Positions 11,413-22,329 of a stretch of 64,000 bases of DNA are shown one piece after another (position 1 is the first letter of the stretch; every line of letters begins with the position of its first letter). This stretch comes from Ooceraea biroi. Taxonomy: Eukaryota; Arthropoda; Insecta; Hymenoptera; Formicidae. The DNA lies in NCBI RefSeq assembly GCF_003672135.1, contig NC_039514.1, forward strand, positions 4,836,001 to 4,900,000. The letters run 5' to 3'. The notes beneath the pieces are model-generated. The model saw only the letters and a program-made list of their open reading frames with translations, had not been told where the DNA came from and did not search any database. Both the position numbers and the translations under genes were made by a program.

Positions 11413-11784
11413 ATATACAGGGTGTTTCATTTTAAGTGATATGGTCGATTATCTCGCGAATCGATGATTTAATGGAAACATTTTCCCAACGAAAGTTGCA
11501 TGGCTTGAAGGGGGACACAAATTGGAAATGTGGACTTGACCTTGAATGAACGTGCCAAGGTCATATGGAGTTCAACTTTGTTTTTTTTAATGGAAACCTA
11601 TATTTTTTATTGCAGATTCTGATTCTCCGTCGAAAAGTAAGTAACTTTTGTTGGAAACAGTTATTTTAAAAAAAGCCTTCCTTAACCCGAAAACTCAGGT
11701 TCAACCTTTGGCGGACCAATGATAACAGACACTGAAGTTTTTCTTAGTATTTTACTGTTTACCATCAGCGTGTGCGTGCGTGCA

Positions 11785-11942
11785 TGCGTTCGTACATGGA
11801 TAACGCCGGCGGTACTGGAAGCAGAGATGCAAATTCGGGGCCGCGCAACATGGAGCCGCCGCGGCGGCTCCATGTTGCGCGGCCCCGAATTTGCATCTCT
11901 GCTTCCAGTATCGCCGGCGTTATCCATGTACGCATGCGCGTG
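11785..11942. repeat. Nearly perfect 158-bp palindrome inside the transposon
   Basis: The arms of about 78 bp meet at GCCGCC|GCGGCGGC around 11864. They contain GCAGAGATGCAAATTCGGGG and its complement with only a few mismatches. It lies just inside the left inverted repeat, is GC-rich unlike its surroundings, and would form a very stable hairpin. Confidence 0.9.
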
Positions 11943-12123
11943 TGAGCGGGATTCTTACGCGCGCGCGTCTCCGAGATCTATCCGCACTGCTTGACATACG
12001 CTCACGCGCACGGAATTGAGTCCAATCCTTTCCAATTGAACGATTCAACTTTCCTCTTTTTTTCGTATAGCGTTTTCTTTTAATTTTGGTACATTAGTGG
12101 GCTTTTTCAAAGCTTTTTTCAAA

Positions 12124-13194
12124 ATGGCCGCTTACAGTTCAAATGAAATCGTTGATATTATTCTTGTGCTTGGTGAAGCTGGACGAAATTATTGTAGAGC
12201 AGAAAGATTGTATCGTAATAGATATCCGTTTAGACGACATCCAAATGCAATGCAGATAAGAAGAATTTTATTACGAGAGCGTAGAAGAATCCGTAAGAGA
12301 AACCGCAAGCAAATAAATGCTGAAGATAACGTTAATGATCCGCGTGTATTAGCAGTGCTAGCAATGATAAACTTGAATCCTCATATTTCGACTAGAGAAC
12401 TGCAACATCATTTAGGAATTCCTTATGTCACTGTGTGGAGGATTTTACAAAGACATAAATTCCATCCCTACCCATGTCACTTTAACCCAAGATGTAAGTG
12501 AAAATGATATGAGGCTAAGAAGACAATTTTGTCGTTGGACATTACGAATGATAAGAGAAGATACAACTTTTTTCCAATATGTTCTCTTCAGTGACGAAGC
12601 CTCATTTCATAACAATGGACAACTCAACAGGCATAACTATCATTATTGATCCACATACAATCCTCACTGGACTCAACGTGTTGATAATCAACATCGTTGG
12701 AGGTTAAACACTTGGTGCGGAATTGTAAATGAAAATTTGATTGGTCCATACTTTTTTGATAACCGCTTAAATGGGGAAACTTACCTTTCTTTCTTGCAGA
12801 ATAAATTGCCTGAGCTTTTAGAAGAGGTTGATCTTGCTACTCGACAAAAAATGTGGTGGCAGCAAGATGATGCGCCACCCCATTCTCATCGTATTGTAAT
12901 GGAATACCTCAATAACATCTTTCATGAAAGATGGATAGGGAGGTATGGATACATTCGATGGCCTTCACGGTCTCCTGATTTAACTTCGTGTGATTTTTTT
13001 TGTGGGGCTCCATAAAAAATATTGTTTACAAAACTCCGCCGACATCTGCAGAAGACATGAAAAATCGAATAACTAATGTTTGTCGTAGCATTCCTCAAAA
13101 TATTTTAATTTCAACAGTAGAAAATTTTGAGAAACGGTTGAGGCTATGTCTGCAAGAAAATGGAGCTCCATTTGAACATCTTATCAACGGCTAA
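12124..13194 (+). pseudogene. DD41D Tc1/mariner-like transposase, broken
   Basis: The start MAAYSSNEIVDIILVLGEAG leads into a DUF4817-like helix-turn-helix (LYRNRYPFRRHPN), a second DNA-binding helix (ISTRELQHHLGIPYVTVWRI), and the catalytic core: first D in VLFSDEASFHNN, second in QQDDAPPHSH, third in SPDLTSCDFF, with 41 residues between the last two. About 350 residues is the normal length. Lesions: a frameshift at ~12490, a stop at ~12647 (YHY*STYNP), and a frameshift at ~13005. All three catalytic Asp codons are still present, so decay is recent. Alternative group name: rosa-like. Confidence 0.88.
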
Positions 13195-13208
13195 AGACAT
13201 ATTCGAAT

Positions 13209-13349
13209 TGATCTTGCCTTAGTTGGCCGGATCAGTGATCGATCTTGCCTTAACTGGCCGGATCAGTGATCGATCTTGCTTTAACTGGCCGGATCAGTGA
13301 TCGATCTTACCTTAACTGGCCGGATCAGTGATCGATCTTGCCTTAGTTG
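13209..13349 (+). repeat. 31-bp minisatellite in transposon subterminal region
   Basis: About 4.5 copies of a 31-bp unit containing CTTGCCTTAACTGGCCGGAT and CAGTGATCGAT, placed between the transposase stop and the right inverted repeat. A homologous array with a longer unit sits at the same place in the element at 33320 (34428-34595), and a decayed one at 717-795. Confidence 0.92.
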
Positions 13350-13728
13350 GCTGGAAACGCACGCACGCACACGCTGATGGTAAACAGTAAAATACTAAGA
13401 AAAACTTCAGTGTCTGTTATCATTGGTTCGCCAAAGGTTGAACCTGAGTTTTCGGGTTAAGAAGGGCTTTTTTAAAAAAACTGTTTCCAACAAAAGTTAC
13501 TTACTTTTCGACGGAAAATTAGAATCTGCAATAAAAAATATAGGTTTCCATTAAAAAAAAACAAAGCTGAACTCCATATGACCTTGGCACGTTCACTCAA
13601 GTTCAAGTCCACATTTTCATCATATGTCCCCCTTCAAGCCATGCAACTTTTGTTGGGAAAATGTTTCCATTAAATCATCGATTCGCGAGATAATCGACCA
13701 TATCACTTAAAATGAAACACCCTGTATA

Positions 13729-14296
13729 CAGGGTGTTTCAGAAATAGGTGGCCAAACTTTAAGATTACATTCTACTCACTGTAAGGATGAAAAAAAATCA
13801 TATCAACATAGGTCCGGAAATGCTTCCTTTGTAAGTTAGTTATGATCACTTTATTTACAACAAACTTTGATAAAAAAACGTTTCTCATTGCATTGATGAG
13901 GAAAATAATTTCTTTTCGCATCAATGCAAGCTATATTGAAGTTTCATGGATTGTCAAAAACGTTCAAAAATTCTTAGGGACATTTTAAGATTCTCATTTA
14001 TGATACTCGTATTGCTACTGTCGACGTACTAAATCGTATTATCGCTTTGTGTGACAAAATACGAAATACTGCAGGAAGTTTTGAATATCTTCAACAATCT
14101 ATGGAACGCCAATTTGAAGTATTTCCAGCAATTTCTTTAATGAAATGTCCTTTTACCAAAGTTTGTTATAAATAAGAAATGTTTATAACTTGGAAAGGAA
14201 ACATTTCCGGACCTATATTGATATGACTTTTTTTCATCCTTACAGTGAGTAGAATGTAATCTTAAAGTTTGGCCATTTATTTCTGAAACACCCTGT
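13729..14296. mobile_element. Deletion derivative of a TACAGGG-type transposon
   Basis: Inverted repeats of about 110 bp (start ACAGGGTGTTTCAGAAATAG, mirrored at 14185-14296). The core keeps only a C-terminal transposase scrap: in the plus frame near 14030, RIIALCDKIRNTAGSFEYLQ, like the last helices of Tc1/mariner transposases. Non-autonomous, ~570 bp, sharing its outer bases with both neighbours. Confidence 0.85.
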
Positions 14297-16350
14297 ATAC
14301 AGGGTGTGGCAAAAGTATGGAAACACCTAAATTTTACGAAAACTATGCATTTTAGAGAAAATTGTTTCAGACAAAAGTTGTATGGTTTCAAATAACGCAT
14401 TAGACAACAATATCAGTATGACCTCGAAGACTGTTGTCAAGGTCACATGAAGGTCATCTTCAATTTCTTAAATGGAAATCCCCAATTTTTATTGCATATT
14501 CTTGTAGCTTATCTCGAGAGCTTTTCAAAACACTATAATATAACCTTTTTTCATGAAGTACTTTCCGAGTTATGAGGCTTGAAAGTTACGGTATCGTGGG
14601 TTTGAGCGTTTTAGAGTACATTTTGAAAGTGGCTTCCATTGACTTCCTGACAATATGCCAATCTTTGATAGAACGCAGAAATACTCTACGATTACATTCA
14701 GCAGGTAATAAAGCTACTTTATCCTTTATCCGCTGCCTCAATTCTTGGATGCTTTGAGGTTTTGTTTCGTAAACCTTACTCCTCAGGTAGCCCCAAAGGT
14801 AATAATCCAGAGGACTGAGATCTGGTGACCGAGGTGGCCAATCTTCTCCTCCCTCATTTCGGTTCCTTCGTCCTATCCACTTTCGTGGGAAAATGGAGAA
14901 GGGTAGGAAAAGAGAAGGGGAAGAGAGAATACATTCTCCCCCCCCTTATCGATACTCTGACGTGATATAAAACACAAACGCCAGGGTGTAGAGTGTTATT
15001 ATCTCGCGCACAAGCATTGAGATAGGGTGATAGCGTCCAGAGCACAGCACTCTCCGCTTCTGCTGAGAACTTTTGTCTTTTTAGATCGGGACGTAATAAA
15101 GTAAATATTAATCGTTTGACTAAAAATGGCTAACGAATTGTCGGAGCGTGAAAGAATCACTATCCTCATGATGCGCGGATGGGGTGATAATGAACGATCG
15201 TTAAGTGAAGTAGTTCGATTGTTTAATGACACTTTTCCAAATCGTCATCTTAATAGATCCACTGTTTCGAAAACAATACAGCGTTTTCAAGAAACTGATA
15301 CTGTAAGCAATCGCTCTAGATCAGACAGGTCATCATCTGCAAGTAATAAGAATAAACAACTTGATGTTCTGCAGAGTTTTATTGAAAATGCCCATATGTC
15401 TATTAAAAGAGCAGCTCAAGCTCACGATATTGCACCCAGATCCGTCCACAGAATTGTAAGAAAAAATAAATTACATCCATACAAACTGCAGTACGTTCAA
15501 GAATTGCAAGATGGAGATAATGAGCTTCGTTTGCGCTTCTGTGCAAGAATGATGGAACTAATAGATGCCTCGCCCAACTTTCTTTATCAACTTGTTTTCA
15601 CAGACGAGGCAACCTTTACGTTGACAGGAGAGGTTAATAATCAAAATGTTCACTTCTGGTCAGATGAAAATCCAGATTGGATGCGGGAAACTCACACGCA
15701 ATACCCACAAAAAGTAAATGTATGGTGTGGCATTATAGATAGTTATTTGATAGGGCCGTTTTTTGGAGGGAAATCTTAATGCTTAAATTTACGAGAGATT
15801 ACTTGTAGATGAAATAATTCCAGCCATACAAAATATTTTTCCGAATAACTTACAGCAAATATGGTTTCAACATGATGGAGCTCCGCCTCATTTTGGTGCA
15901 GGATCACGCCGAATTTTAAATGAGGTTTCCCCACGAAGGTGGATAAGAAGAAGGTACCGAAATGAGGGAGGAGAAGATTGGCCACCTCGGTCACCAGATC
16001 TCAGTCCTCTGGATTATTACCTTTGGGGCTACCTGAGGAGTAAGGTTTACGAAACAAAACCTCAAAGCATCCAAGAATTGAGGCAGCGGATAAGGGATAA
16101 AGTAGCTTTATTACCTGCTGAATGTAATCGTAGAGTATTTCTGCGTTCTATCAAAGATTGGCATATTGTCAGGAAGTCAATGGAAGCCACTTTCAAAATG
16201 TACTCTAAAACGCTCAAACCCACGATACCGTAACTTTCAAGCCTCATAACTCGGAAAGTACTTCATGAAAAAAGGTTATATTATAGTGTTTTGAAAAGCT
16301 CTCGAGATAAGCTACAAGAATATGCAATAAAAAAATTGGGGGTTTCCGTT
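14297..16350 (+). mobile_element. Tc1/mariner-like transposon with inverted duplication of its 3' end
   Basis: Left end TATACAGGGTGTGGCAAAAG. 14474-14892 is an inverted copy of 15927-16347, that is, of the last ~100 codons of its own transposase plus 3' non-coding sequence. The transposase lies between. The right terminus is missing: the match stops at GGGGGTTTCC and no CACCCTGTA end follows. Confidence 0.82.
15126..16233 (+). pseudogene. Tc1/mariner-like transposase, one frameshift and one stop
   Basis: The start MANELSERERITILMMRGWG is followed by helix-turn-helix sequence (LNRSTVSKTIQRFQET, IKRAAQAHDIAPRSVHRIVR) and the catalytic core: first D in LVFTDEATF, second in WFQHDGAPPHFG, third in SPDLSPLDYYLWGYL. 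45 residues separate the second and third Asp, longer than in the other elements because of an inserted RNEGGED. The protein ends SKTLKPTIP. Lesions: a 1-nt shift near 15765 (FFGGKS*) and a stop in the shifted frame (GNLNA*IYERLL) near 15780. It is otherwise well preserved. No DUF4817-like LYRxRFP block is seen; a related but distinct subgroup. Confidence 0.87.
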
Positions 16351-16912
16351 GTACATATAGTATCCGCTTTCATTATTTGAAAACTTACAGACCTATAGTT
16401 TACATCGATCGCTTAATACGCTTACCAAATAGTAAATAACTAATACATTCGTTTAGTCATTCACTGATCAGCTCAAATGCACTACTTGATATGCGTATTA
16501 AATGATCGGTATAAACTAGGCCACAATTAGTTGTAATTATAATATAGTTGAATCAGTTGAATTCAGAACCATGAACTGTGCATTTTTATCGACTGAAACC
16601 GTCATATTGCTATTTAATTCATATTTCATGGGGTCAAACTATTAGATGGCGCTCGAAACACTGTACAACTTTTTTACATGGAAGTTTGATAATCTTGGTA
16701 TAGCCTAGCATAGAATCATGAAAGGTCCATTACTTGAGGAATATAAATTATAATTTATATAAATATATATATTGTTTATTACAATTAATTGCTATTAGTT
16801 TTATGAAAACTTTTACAAATTTTGTAGAAATTTCTACAACACATTAATTCATGCTGCTGGATATATAAGATTAGATAAATTGTAGACGCAATTTTTATAA
16901 TAGAAAAATTAC
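16351..16912. other. Unassigned intron sequence
   Basis: AT-rich, no gene or repeat end recognised. It lies immediately downstream of dynein exon E on the minus strand. Confidence 0.5.
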
Positions 16913-17067
16913 TTTTCCAAATCTTCCATCAAATTCATATTGATTAGTTTTCTAAATGTTGTGCCCGCATTCGGAGTCAAATCAAACTTGGCAATGGCTG
17001 ACATTTTGTCCCAATGTAGTTGTTGGACCGCTGGATTGCGAAAGATGGTTAATAATGGAACGAATTG
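16913..17067 (-). CDS. Axonemal dynein heavy chain, exon E (LRNP-x-HW linker segment)
   Basis: This is a 155-nt minus-strand exon with acceptor TTTATTATGCAG and donor AAAA|GTAATT. It encodes QFVPLLTIFRNPAVQQLHW, then a stretch with DLTPNAGTTFRKLINMNL. This matches the conserved dynein DHC_N2 pattern (PLL-x-x-LRNP-x-x-x-x-RHW, then DLTP-x-x-GTTLRK), again closest to the inner-arm single-headed class. The usual R before HW is L here, a modest deviation. Phase 0 at the start fits exon D; it ends with two codon bases. The next exon would lie to the left, but none is recognisable in 1-16912, so that intron is at least 17 kb or leaves the window. Confidence 0.87.
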
Positions 17068-17152
17068 CTGCATAATAAAAAGAGAAATTTACATGTATTG
17101 AGAGTAATGATATTAACTAAAGATATAATATATACTCTATGTATGTATTAAA

Positions 17153-17480
17153 ATGTCACAACAAAATTACTTTTTTTAAAAAAAGGTACAAAAAGCGCCG
17201 AGTATACGCGCCCGAAGAATGTGTTCAAAAAAGAACTCTACAAAACTAATGATATCAAAAAATTGAGTCACCTATGAAAATGAGAAAACTATGAATATTT
17301 ATGCAAATTAGAAAACCTATTTTTTTATTATTATGTATACTACATACAGACACATGCATATATACGTACATGATATTGACTACGAATGCGAAAGAATTAT
17401 TTCAATACAAATAAGTATTTTTTCAAAATGCTTGGCGCTGCTAAACCGAATCAATATGTTAATTGTCTTATTCTTTCTTT
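17153..17480 (-). repeat. FbQ fragment
   Basis: Starts TCACAACAAAATTACTTTTT, then AAAAAGGTACAAAAAGCGCC and GAGTATACGCGCCCGAAG, matching the FbQ arm at 43884. The inner arm end ATGCTTGGCGCTGCTAAACC is at 17427. The middle is deleted relative to 43884-44425. It sits 86 bp upstream of the exon E acceptor, that is, within the D-E intron. Confidence 0.75.
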
Positions 17481-17487
17481 TTCTCTT

Positions 17488-17565
17488 GTGGATGCGTGCG
17501 TGCAGGTGCGTGCGTGTGTGTGTGTGTCTCTTTCTCGTGCGCACGTGTATGTATATGTATGTGCG
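17488..17565 (+). repeat. GT-rich microsatellite
   Basis: Imperfect (TG)n and TGCG runs. The open frames overlapping it are artefacts. Confidence 0.85.
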
Positions 17566-17624
17566 TGACATTAGAATTAAGTATAGAATAACTGTAACTG
17601 TAACATATAGTTTATGTTACAGTT

Positions 17625-17845
17625 AAAGTCCGATAGAATCTGTGTCCGATCGGGACTGTGTTCGATGGTATCTGTGTCCGATTGGGACTGTGTCCAATCG
17701 AAACTGTGTCCGATCGGAAATGTGTCTGATCGGAAAATATCTTCGTGTCCAATGATTAATGTGCACAATCGGGACTCACTCGATTGAAACTGTGTCTGAT
17801 CGGAAGATATCTTCGTGTCCGATGATTAATGTGCGCAATCAGGAC
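17625..17845. repeat. Minisatellite of GTGTCCGATCGG units
   Basis: About ten degenerate copies of a unit near 17 bp (GTGTCCGATCGGGACT), plus a longer 60-bp duplication containing GATATCTTCGTGTCC and GATTAATGTGC (17725-17765 and 17800-17840). Non-coding. Confidence 0.85.
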
Positions 17846-18375
17846 AACTAATGTGAGAACGCGCTATCCAAGGACAACGTGCTCGTGCGACATCGCTCTT
17901 CCGAGCATACGCTACATTACATCCACCATCCATCGAAACCGCCCCGAGCCAGGCGATAGAAAAATTCAGCAGCACCTGCGCGGCCGTATGCACAAGAATG
18001 CACAGTTTGGCCGCGGATGTGCCTTGCGTGCACTTGCCGCGCCCACGGGGAACCACGGGGAGGCCATTTGCGTCCCGCCTGGTGCACGCCCTGACCCTGT
18101 TAGGAAAAAGGATGGAAGTTGGGAGGGACATGGCCGTAAGGCCATTGAAGATTAGTAAGGATAGTGAGTATGAATGTGGTGTCACACACAGTGGTTTCGC
18201 GAGATAATATTATCCAGCGACAGCACTGCCAGCCTCGAAGGGTGCCGATGACTGTGTCCTGTCATCACGTACTGAATATCAGATGGCACCCCGGTCGCAG
18301 GATTACTTCCCGACCTCAACACCTTCCTGGATGAGCTCTCTCATAGTATTCAAGTTTGCAACACGTCAAGCACTT
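17846..18375. other. GC-richer unclassified block
   Basis: Sequence here is distinctly GC-richer than its surroundings. Overlapping open frames on both strands show no recognisable protein. It may be part of an old retroelement, but I cannot name one. Confidence 0.4.
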
Positions 18376-18504
18376 GGCCGTATTCATAGTCGTGACTCAA
18401 CTTGAGAATTAGGTTTTGAACTAGGTTCAATTAGAAATAAAAGATTGATTTGAACCTAGTTCAAAACCTGATTCTCAAGTTGAGTCACGACTATGAATAC
18501 GGCC
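18376..18504. mobile_element. 129-bp palindromic MITE, PIF/Harbinger-like
   Basis: Arms of about 56 bp begin GGCCGTATTCATAGTCGTGA and end with its complement, around a 16-bp loop. They are flanked by CTT on both sides (18373-18375 and 18505-18507), a 3-bp duplication as made by PIF/Harbinger elements, whose termini often read GGGCCGTATTCA. TTA-type duplications are more usual for that group. Confidence 0.8.
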
Positions 18505-18509
18505 CTTAG

Positions 18510-18735
18510 ACCCCTTTCGCTTTTCGAATATTCTAGTTGTGTACGCCGTACTTATACGTGCCGTACGGGGGTGCTGGCAGTCGTATTCGACTCAAATTTT
18601 TGCGACATGCCGAGCACGCGAACCCCTTTCGCTTTCGAGTATTCGAGTTGTGTACGCTGTACTTGTACGTGCCGTACAGGGGAGGTTGGTGCTGACAGTC
18701 GTATTCGATTCCAGGCTCGAGGCTCCCAGACCTTT
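18510..18735 (+). repeat. Tandem duplication, ~112-bp unit
   Basis: Two copies of CCCCTTTCGCTTTCGAGTAT, then AGTTGTGTACGC and CAGTCGTATTCGA, with about 15% divergence. The encoded frames repeat too (YSSCVRRTYTCRTG), but there is no evidence of a protein. Confidence 0.85.
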
Positions 18736-20129
18736 TCGCGTATATGACAGCCTCTCGCGCAAGTCTTGCTGTAACCAGGGCGTCCAACTAATGGACATTG
18801 AAGGTATGCCCCACCCCGGCGTCAAAGCTTTTATACGCGGGTTCACCGCTGGTGTAGTGACATCATGGTTTGTCAGCGAGGGCCAAGCCCGCTCAAAACC
18901 ATGGTAAGCCTCCCACACTCAGGGCAGGCCAACAATGCGTCGGGGGTGGAATAGCCACCCTTCAGAGGTTTCCCTCTTAAGGAGTGATCACCCGGCGCCA
19001 ACGACTGCCGAGCGATTCCTCATATGTACGCGGATATTACCATGGATTTCAATATTATCCCTATCACGCAAGAACGTGATCTGAGCGCCATGAAAGTTCA
19101 AGGCCCGCCATTCGGAACGCATAAAATGCGGTGGACATTCCGCGGCTGCTCTTGCCTTAGAGTGGAGCTCACTTACGGGTTTGGCCATTGATGGAGCGTC
19201 TCCCGAAGACTGGAGAAGTTGTGATAAGTACAACCTCCATTGCATTTTCGACTATGTTCACTGCACTAAGCCGGATTTTGGGAAGAGCCACGTCTTACCC
19301 AGCCCTAAGGCGGACGCAATCGGGACAATCCCAGGTGATTGACAGGCGGACACAGAAGAGTCTACAAAAAATTGTGCACGCGTAATCGTTTCCGGCCAAC
19401 ATCAGCCAGATGCCGTCTTCTCGAATAACTGACGGGCGAGGATACCGAGCGTCCACATACTTTTAAACAATTTCGGGCGAGGGGCCCGGAAGGTGGCGTG
19501 GCGTCGGAATGTTTTTCCCGATCGTTTTGCGACTGCCGCCCCAGCGCCGCCGTCATAGGATACCCCACCGAGCGTACACCAGTAACAAACAATGCTGATT
19601 TAAAACGACGAATTGGCTAATTGACATCCTGCTGCGATCAAGTCCCCAACTGGTTTAGACCGCCTCCAATGAGACGTTGCCCGACAACTGATCAACTACC
19701 GAATTTAGTTTCCTTCCTGATAGTTGGAAAACCAGGGGATTGAAAGTGCTCCATCTCCATCGAGAATTCTCGATACCGATATCAGCCACACCTATTGAAT
19801 ACTGGTCCAGAAAAAAGAAGCGGGAGGTCGAGGGTTGTCTGCCTCCGCCGAGTGTTCTCGGTATCGGCCGGGCCATCCTATGAGTTTCTTCCTTGACCGT
19901 TGTCGGTCAGAGTCAATAGACAGGGGATTAAGGGTTCTCTGTCTCCGCCAAGCGTTCTCGGCCAAGACTACGCCGCATCCCGCATCCAGTCCCGAACGCA
20001 AGCGTTTTTGACCGGTTACTGCAAATTATCGAAGCCATCCGCTACTGTAAGCGTCAATTTCATCCACCGCAGCACATCGCGTGAGCGCACTGACTGCACA
20101 GCCATCATCGAGGCTGACGGCAATCCACT
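18736..20129. other. GC-rich unclassified block
   Basis: About 1.4 kb without a recognisable gene. Three degenerate direct repeats of 90-110 bp lie at 19700-19790, 19800-19870 and 19880-19975 (GGTTCTCTGTCTCCGCCAAG and variants). It may be an old retroelement or pseudogene; nothing in it could be aligned from memory. Confidence 0.4.
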
Positions 20130-20184
20130 CCCGAGTGGAAATTCATCTAGTAATCTTATTCTACAGCTAGTGACTGTCTAAAAC

Positions 20185-20625
20185 TGTATCACGCAGGCTA
20201 GATAGAGTTACCTAACCCTTGACTAGTCAGTACTGGTATCACGCAGGCTAGATAGAGCAGGTTAGAGTTAGCTAACCATTGACTAACCAGTACTGGTATC
20301 ACGCAGGCTAGATAGAGCTGGCTAGAGTTAGCTAACCATTGAAGCCAGTACTGTATCACACAGGCTAGATAGGGTTAGCTAATCATTGACTAGCCAGTAC
20401 TGGTATCACGCAGGCAAGATAGAGCAGGCTAGAGTAAGCTAACCATTGACTAGCCAGTACTGTATCACACAGGCTAGATAGGATTAGCTAATCATTGACT
20501 AGCCAGTATTGGTATCACGCAGGCTAGATAGAGCAGGCTAGAGTTAGCTAACCATTGACTAGCCAGTACTGTATCACACAGGCTAGATAGGATTAGCAAG
20601 CAGTGACTAGCTAGTACTAGCTAAA
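20185..20625 (+). repeat. Minisatellite, ~60-bp unit GTATCACGCAGGCTAGATAG
   Basis: Seven to eight copies alternating between a long form (with GAGCAGGCTAGAGTTAGCTA) and a short form (with GGATTAGCTAATCATTGACT). The higher-order alternation is clear from about 20345 on. Confidence 0.92.
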
Positions 20626-21396
20626 ATTTATGAATCATGCTTTGCTGTCTAATGCTTGTCTAGTCTCTGTACTATAAATATTGGAATAGATGACGCTGGA
20701 AACCTTTGAGAAATTAGCTAGCTATTGTCTAGCCACTATCTAAAAATTTGTTAACATCGAAAAATGAGATTGTATTTTCACTCTTCAATAATTTCTCTAG
20801 CAACTGTTTAATGATGAGCTAGACAGTAAACATTAAGTCGTGATACATATATTAGCTTCTCAATATAAAAACATTATTGAATACATAACTTTATTATTTA
20901 AATTGTATATTACATTATATTTACTTTTGGTGTAGTTAATAAAATATTTAGTAAATCATGAATAGAAAAGAAAAAATCGCGAACGCGTCCAGAAACATCG
21001 TCTTGTTAAATCTGCATTGAAGAGTATTACACAATCTGATTATTCCTCAAGTATATAAAATCCTATTTATCGCTATATGCAAGTTTAACTGATTGTTCTT
21101 TAATTCTTATATTTTATTCATTATTTAGTTGAAACTGTAGATAAACCTTCAAATCTTTCTAGTTTTCGAGAATCTATAGAGATTCAAGTACTGAGAATGA
21201 TTTATAAGAATAAATAAATAATTTTATCTGCTTTTACATGCCATAAATTTAACATTATTACAAATACTATTTCTTACTGTCACAAATTTAATCGAAACGG
21301 CGAAAAATGATACGTTACACTACTGTGAGATAACGTTAAGAGCACACTGTCGTATAAGTTGTATATAACAAGAATTTAAAACGCGCTCATCAGATA

Positions 21397-21469
21397 TACT
21401 CGATAGCGTAGTGGACTAGGACGAAGACTGCGACTCTCAGCGACTCAGGTTCGAATCCCTTGGTAAGAA
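21397..21469 (+). other. tRNA-like sequence with A and B boxes
   Basis: TAGCGTAGTGG (A-box-like, 21404-21414) and GGTTCGAATCC (perfect B box, 21448-21458) at normal tRNA spacing. The T arm and acceptor stem do not pair well, so this is more likely a decayed tRNA or SINE head than an active tRNA gene. Confidence 0.5.
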
Positions 21470-22329
21470 GAAAATTTTAAGTAACAAAATTTATAGAGTA
21501 TACATATGTATCAAATAGCAAAGCTCAGGAGTGAATATAGTAAAAGTGTATTAATTGATAAATAGGTGAAAATTAATTTTTTTAAATATATTTTAAATCT
21601 AGCTCAGGCTAGCTCATCACTAGACAGTAATTTTAGTCAGCCACTACTTACAACCTTGTAAAAGCTATTTATACTTGCCTAGTAGCTGCCTAAACCATGC
21701 TATCTAGTAGCTACATAGTTTTTCTAGCTATCTATGAGACAATATATTTGTCTAGTGGCTAGAACTTCTAAGCGTTACATTACTGGCTCAGTACTAGCTA
21801 CTTTTGCTAGACGGGGGCTACATAAAACACGTATCGGCTAGCTAGTGACTGGGTGCCGACTAGTTTAAATTTCCACTCGGGCTCATCTATCTTGTAGTTC
21901 CCCGAAAAGTTTTATAATAGATCTATTATTTTGTTGTTTTGTATTTCCCCGAAAGGTTTTATAATAAGTCTGTTATTTTGTTGTTTTGTTAAAAATCCGA
22001 GTTATTACTGTCGCTCCCTAGACTTGTCCCATCGAACCTCACGAATCTAACGAGCTGTCCGCGTTCGATAACCCCAACTAGGCAGGTCGTTTGAAAACTA
22101 ATTGTCCACAAAAGATGTGGCCTCGGATAGTCACGGGCGGTATCTTGTGTGATAAGACGATTGTGATAAGGTGCTAGCCGAATGTGGGTGCTCGCGGGCG
22201 GCGTCTTTGATAATAAGTCGGCCGTGGGCGCTAAGGCTAGCGATTATTGCAAGAGTATTTGCCCACGGATCATTTTGTGGACGCAGGTGGGTTTTCTTTT
22301 TTTTATTAAAAATTGATTATCTCTTGTTG

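Larger units (their letters stand above)
11415..13727 (+). mobile_element. Full-length DD41D Tc1/mariner-like transposon
   Basis: About 2.3 kb with long inverted repeats of about 365 bp (11417-11781 and 13361-13725) ending ACAGGGTGTTTCATTTTAAG. It encodes the broken transposase at 12124-13194. It carries a 158-bp perfect-type palindrome at 11785-11942 and a minisatellite at 13209-13349. It abuts other elements on both sides at TATACAGGG junctions. Confidence 0.92.
20130..21881. mobile_element. CTAG-rich element with CCCGAGTGGAAATT inverted ends
   Basis: Left CCCGAGTGGAAATTCATCTAGT faces right ACTAG...AATTTCCACTCGGG. Both subterminal zones are dense in CTAG and AGCTAG words. It contains a minisatellite (20185-20625) and a tRNA-like promoter (21397-21469), and has no transposase. 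Non-autonomous, about 1.75 kb. I cannot assign a superfamily or fix a target duplication. Confidence 0.7.

Noticed and set aside
20185..20625. CRISPR-like array
   Set aside because: Units are contiguous and alternate without unique spacers, in a eukaryotic repeat; a minisatellite.
21397..21469. Functional tRNA gene
   Set aside because: A and B boxes are present, but the T arm and acceptor arms do not pair; called tRNA-like only.
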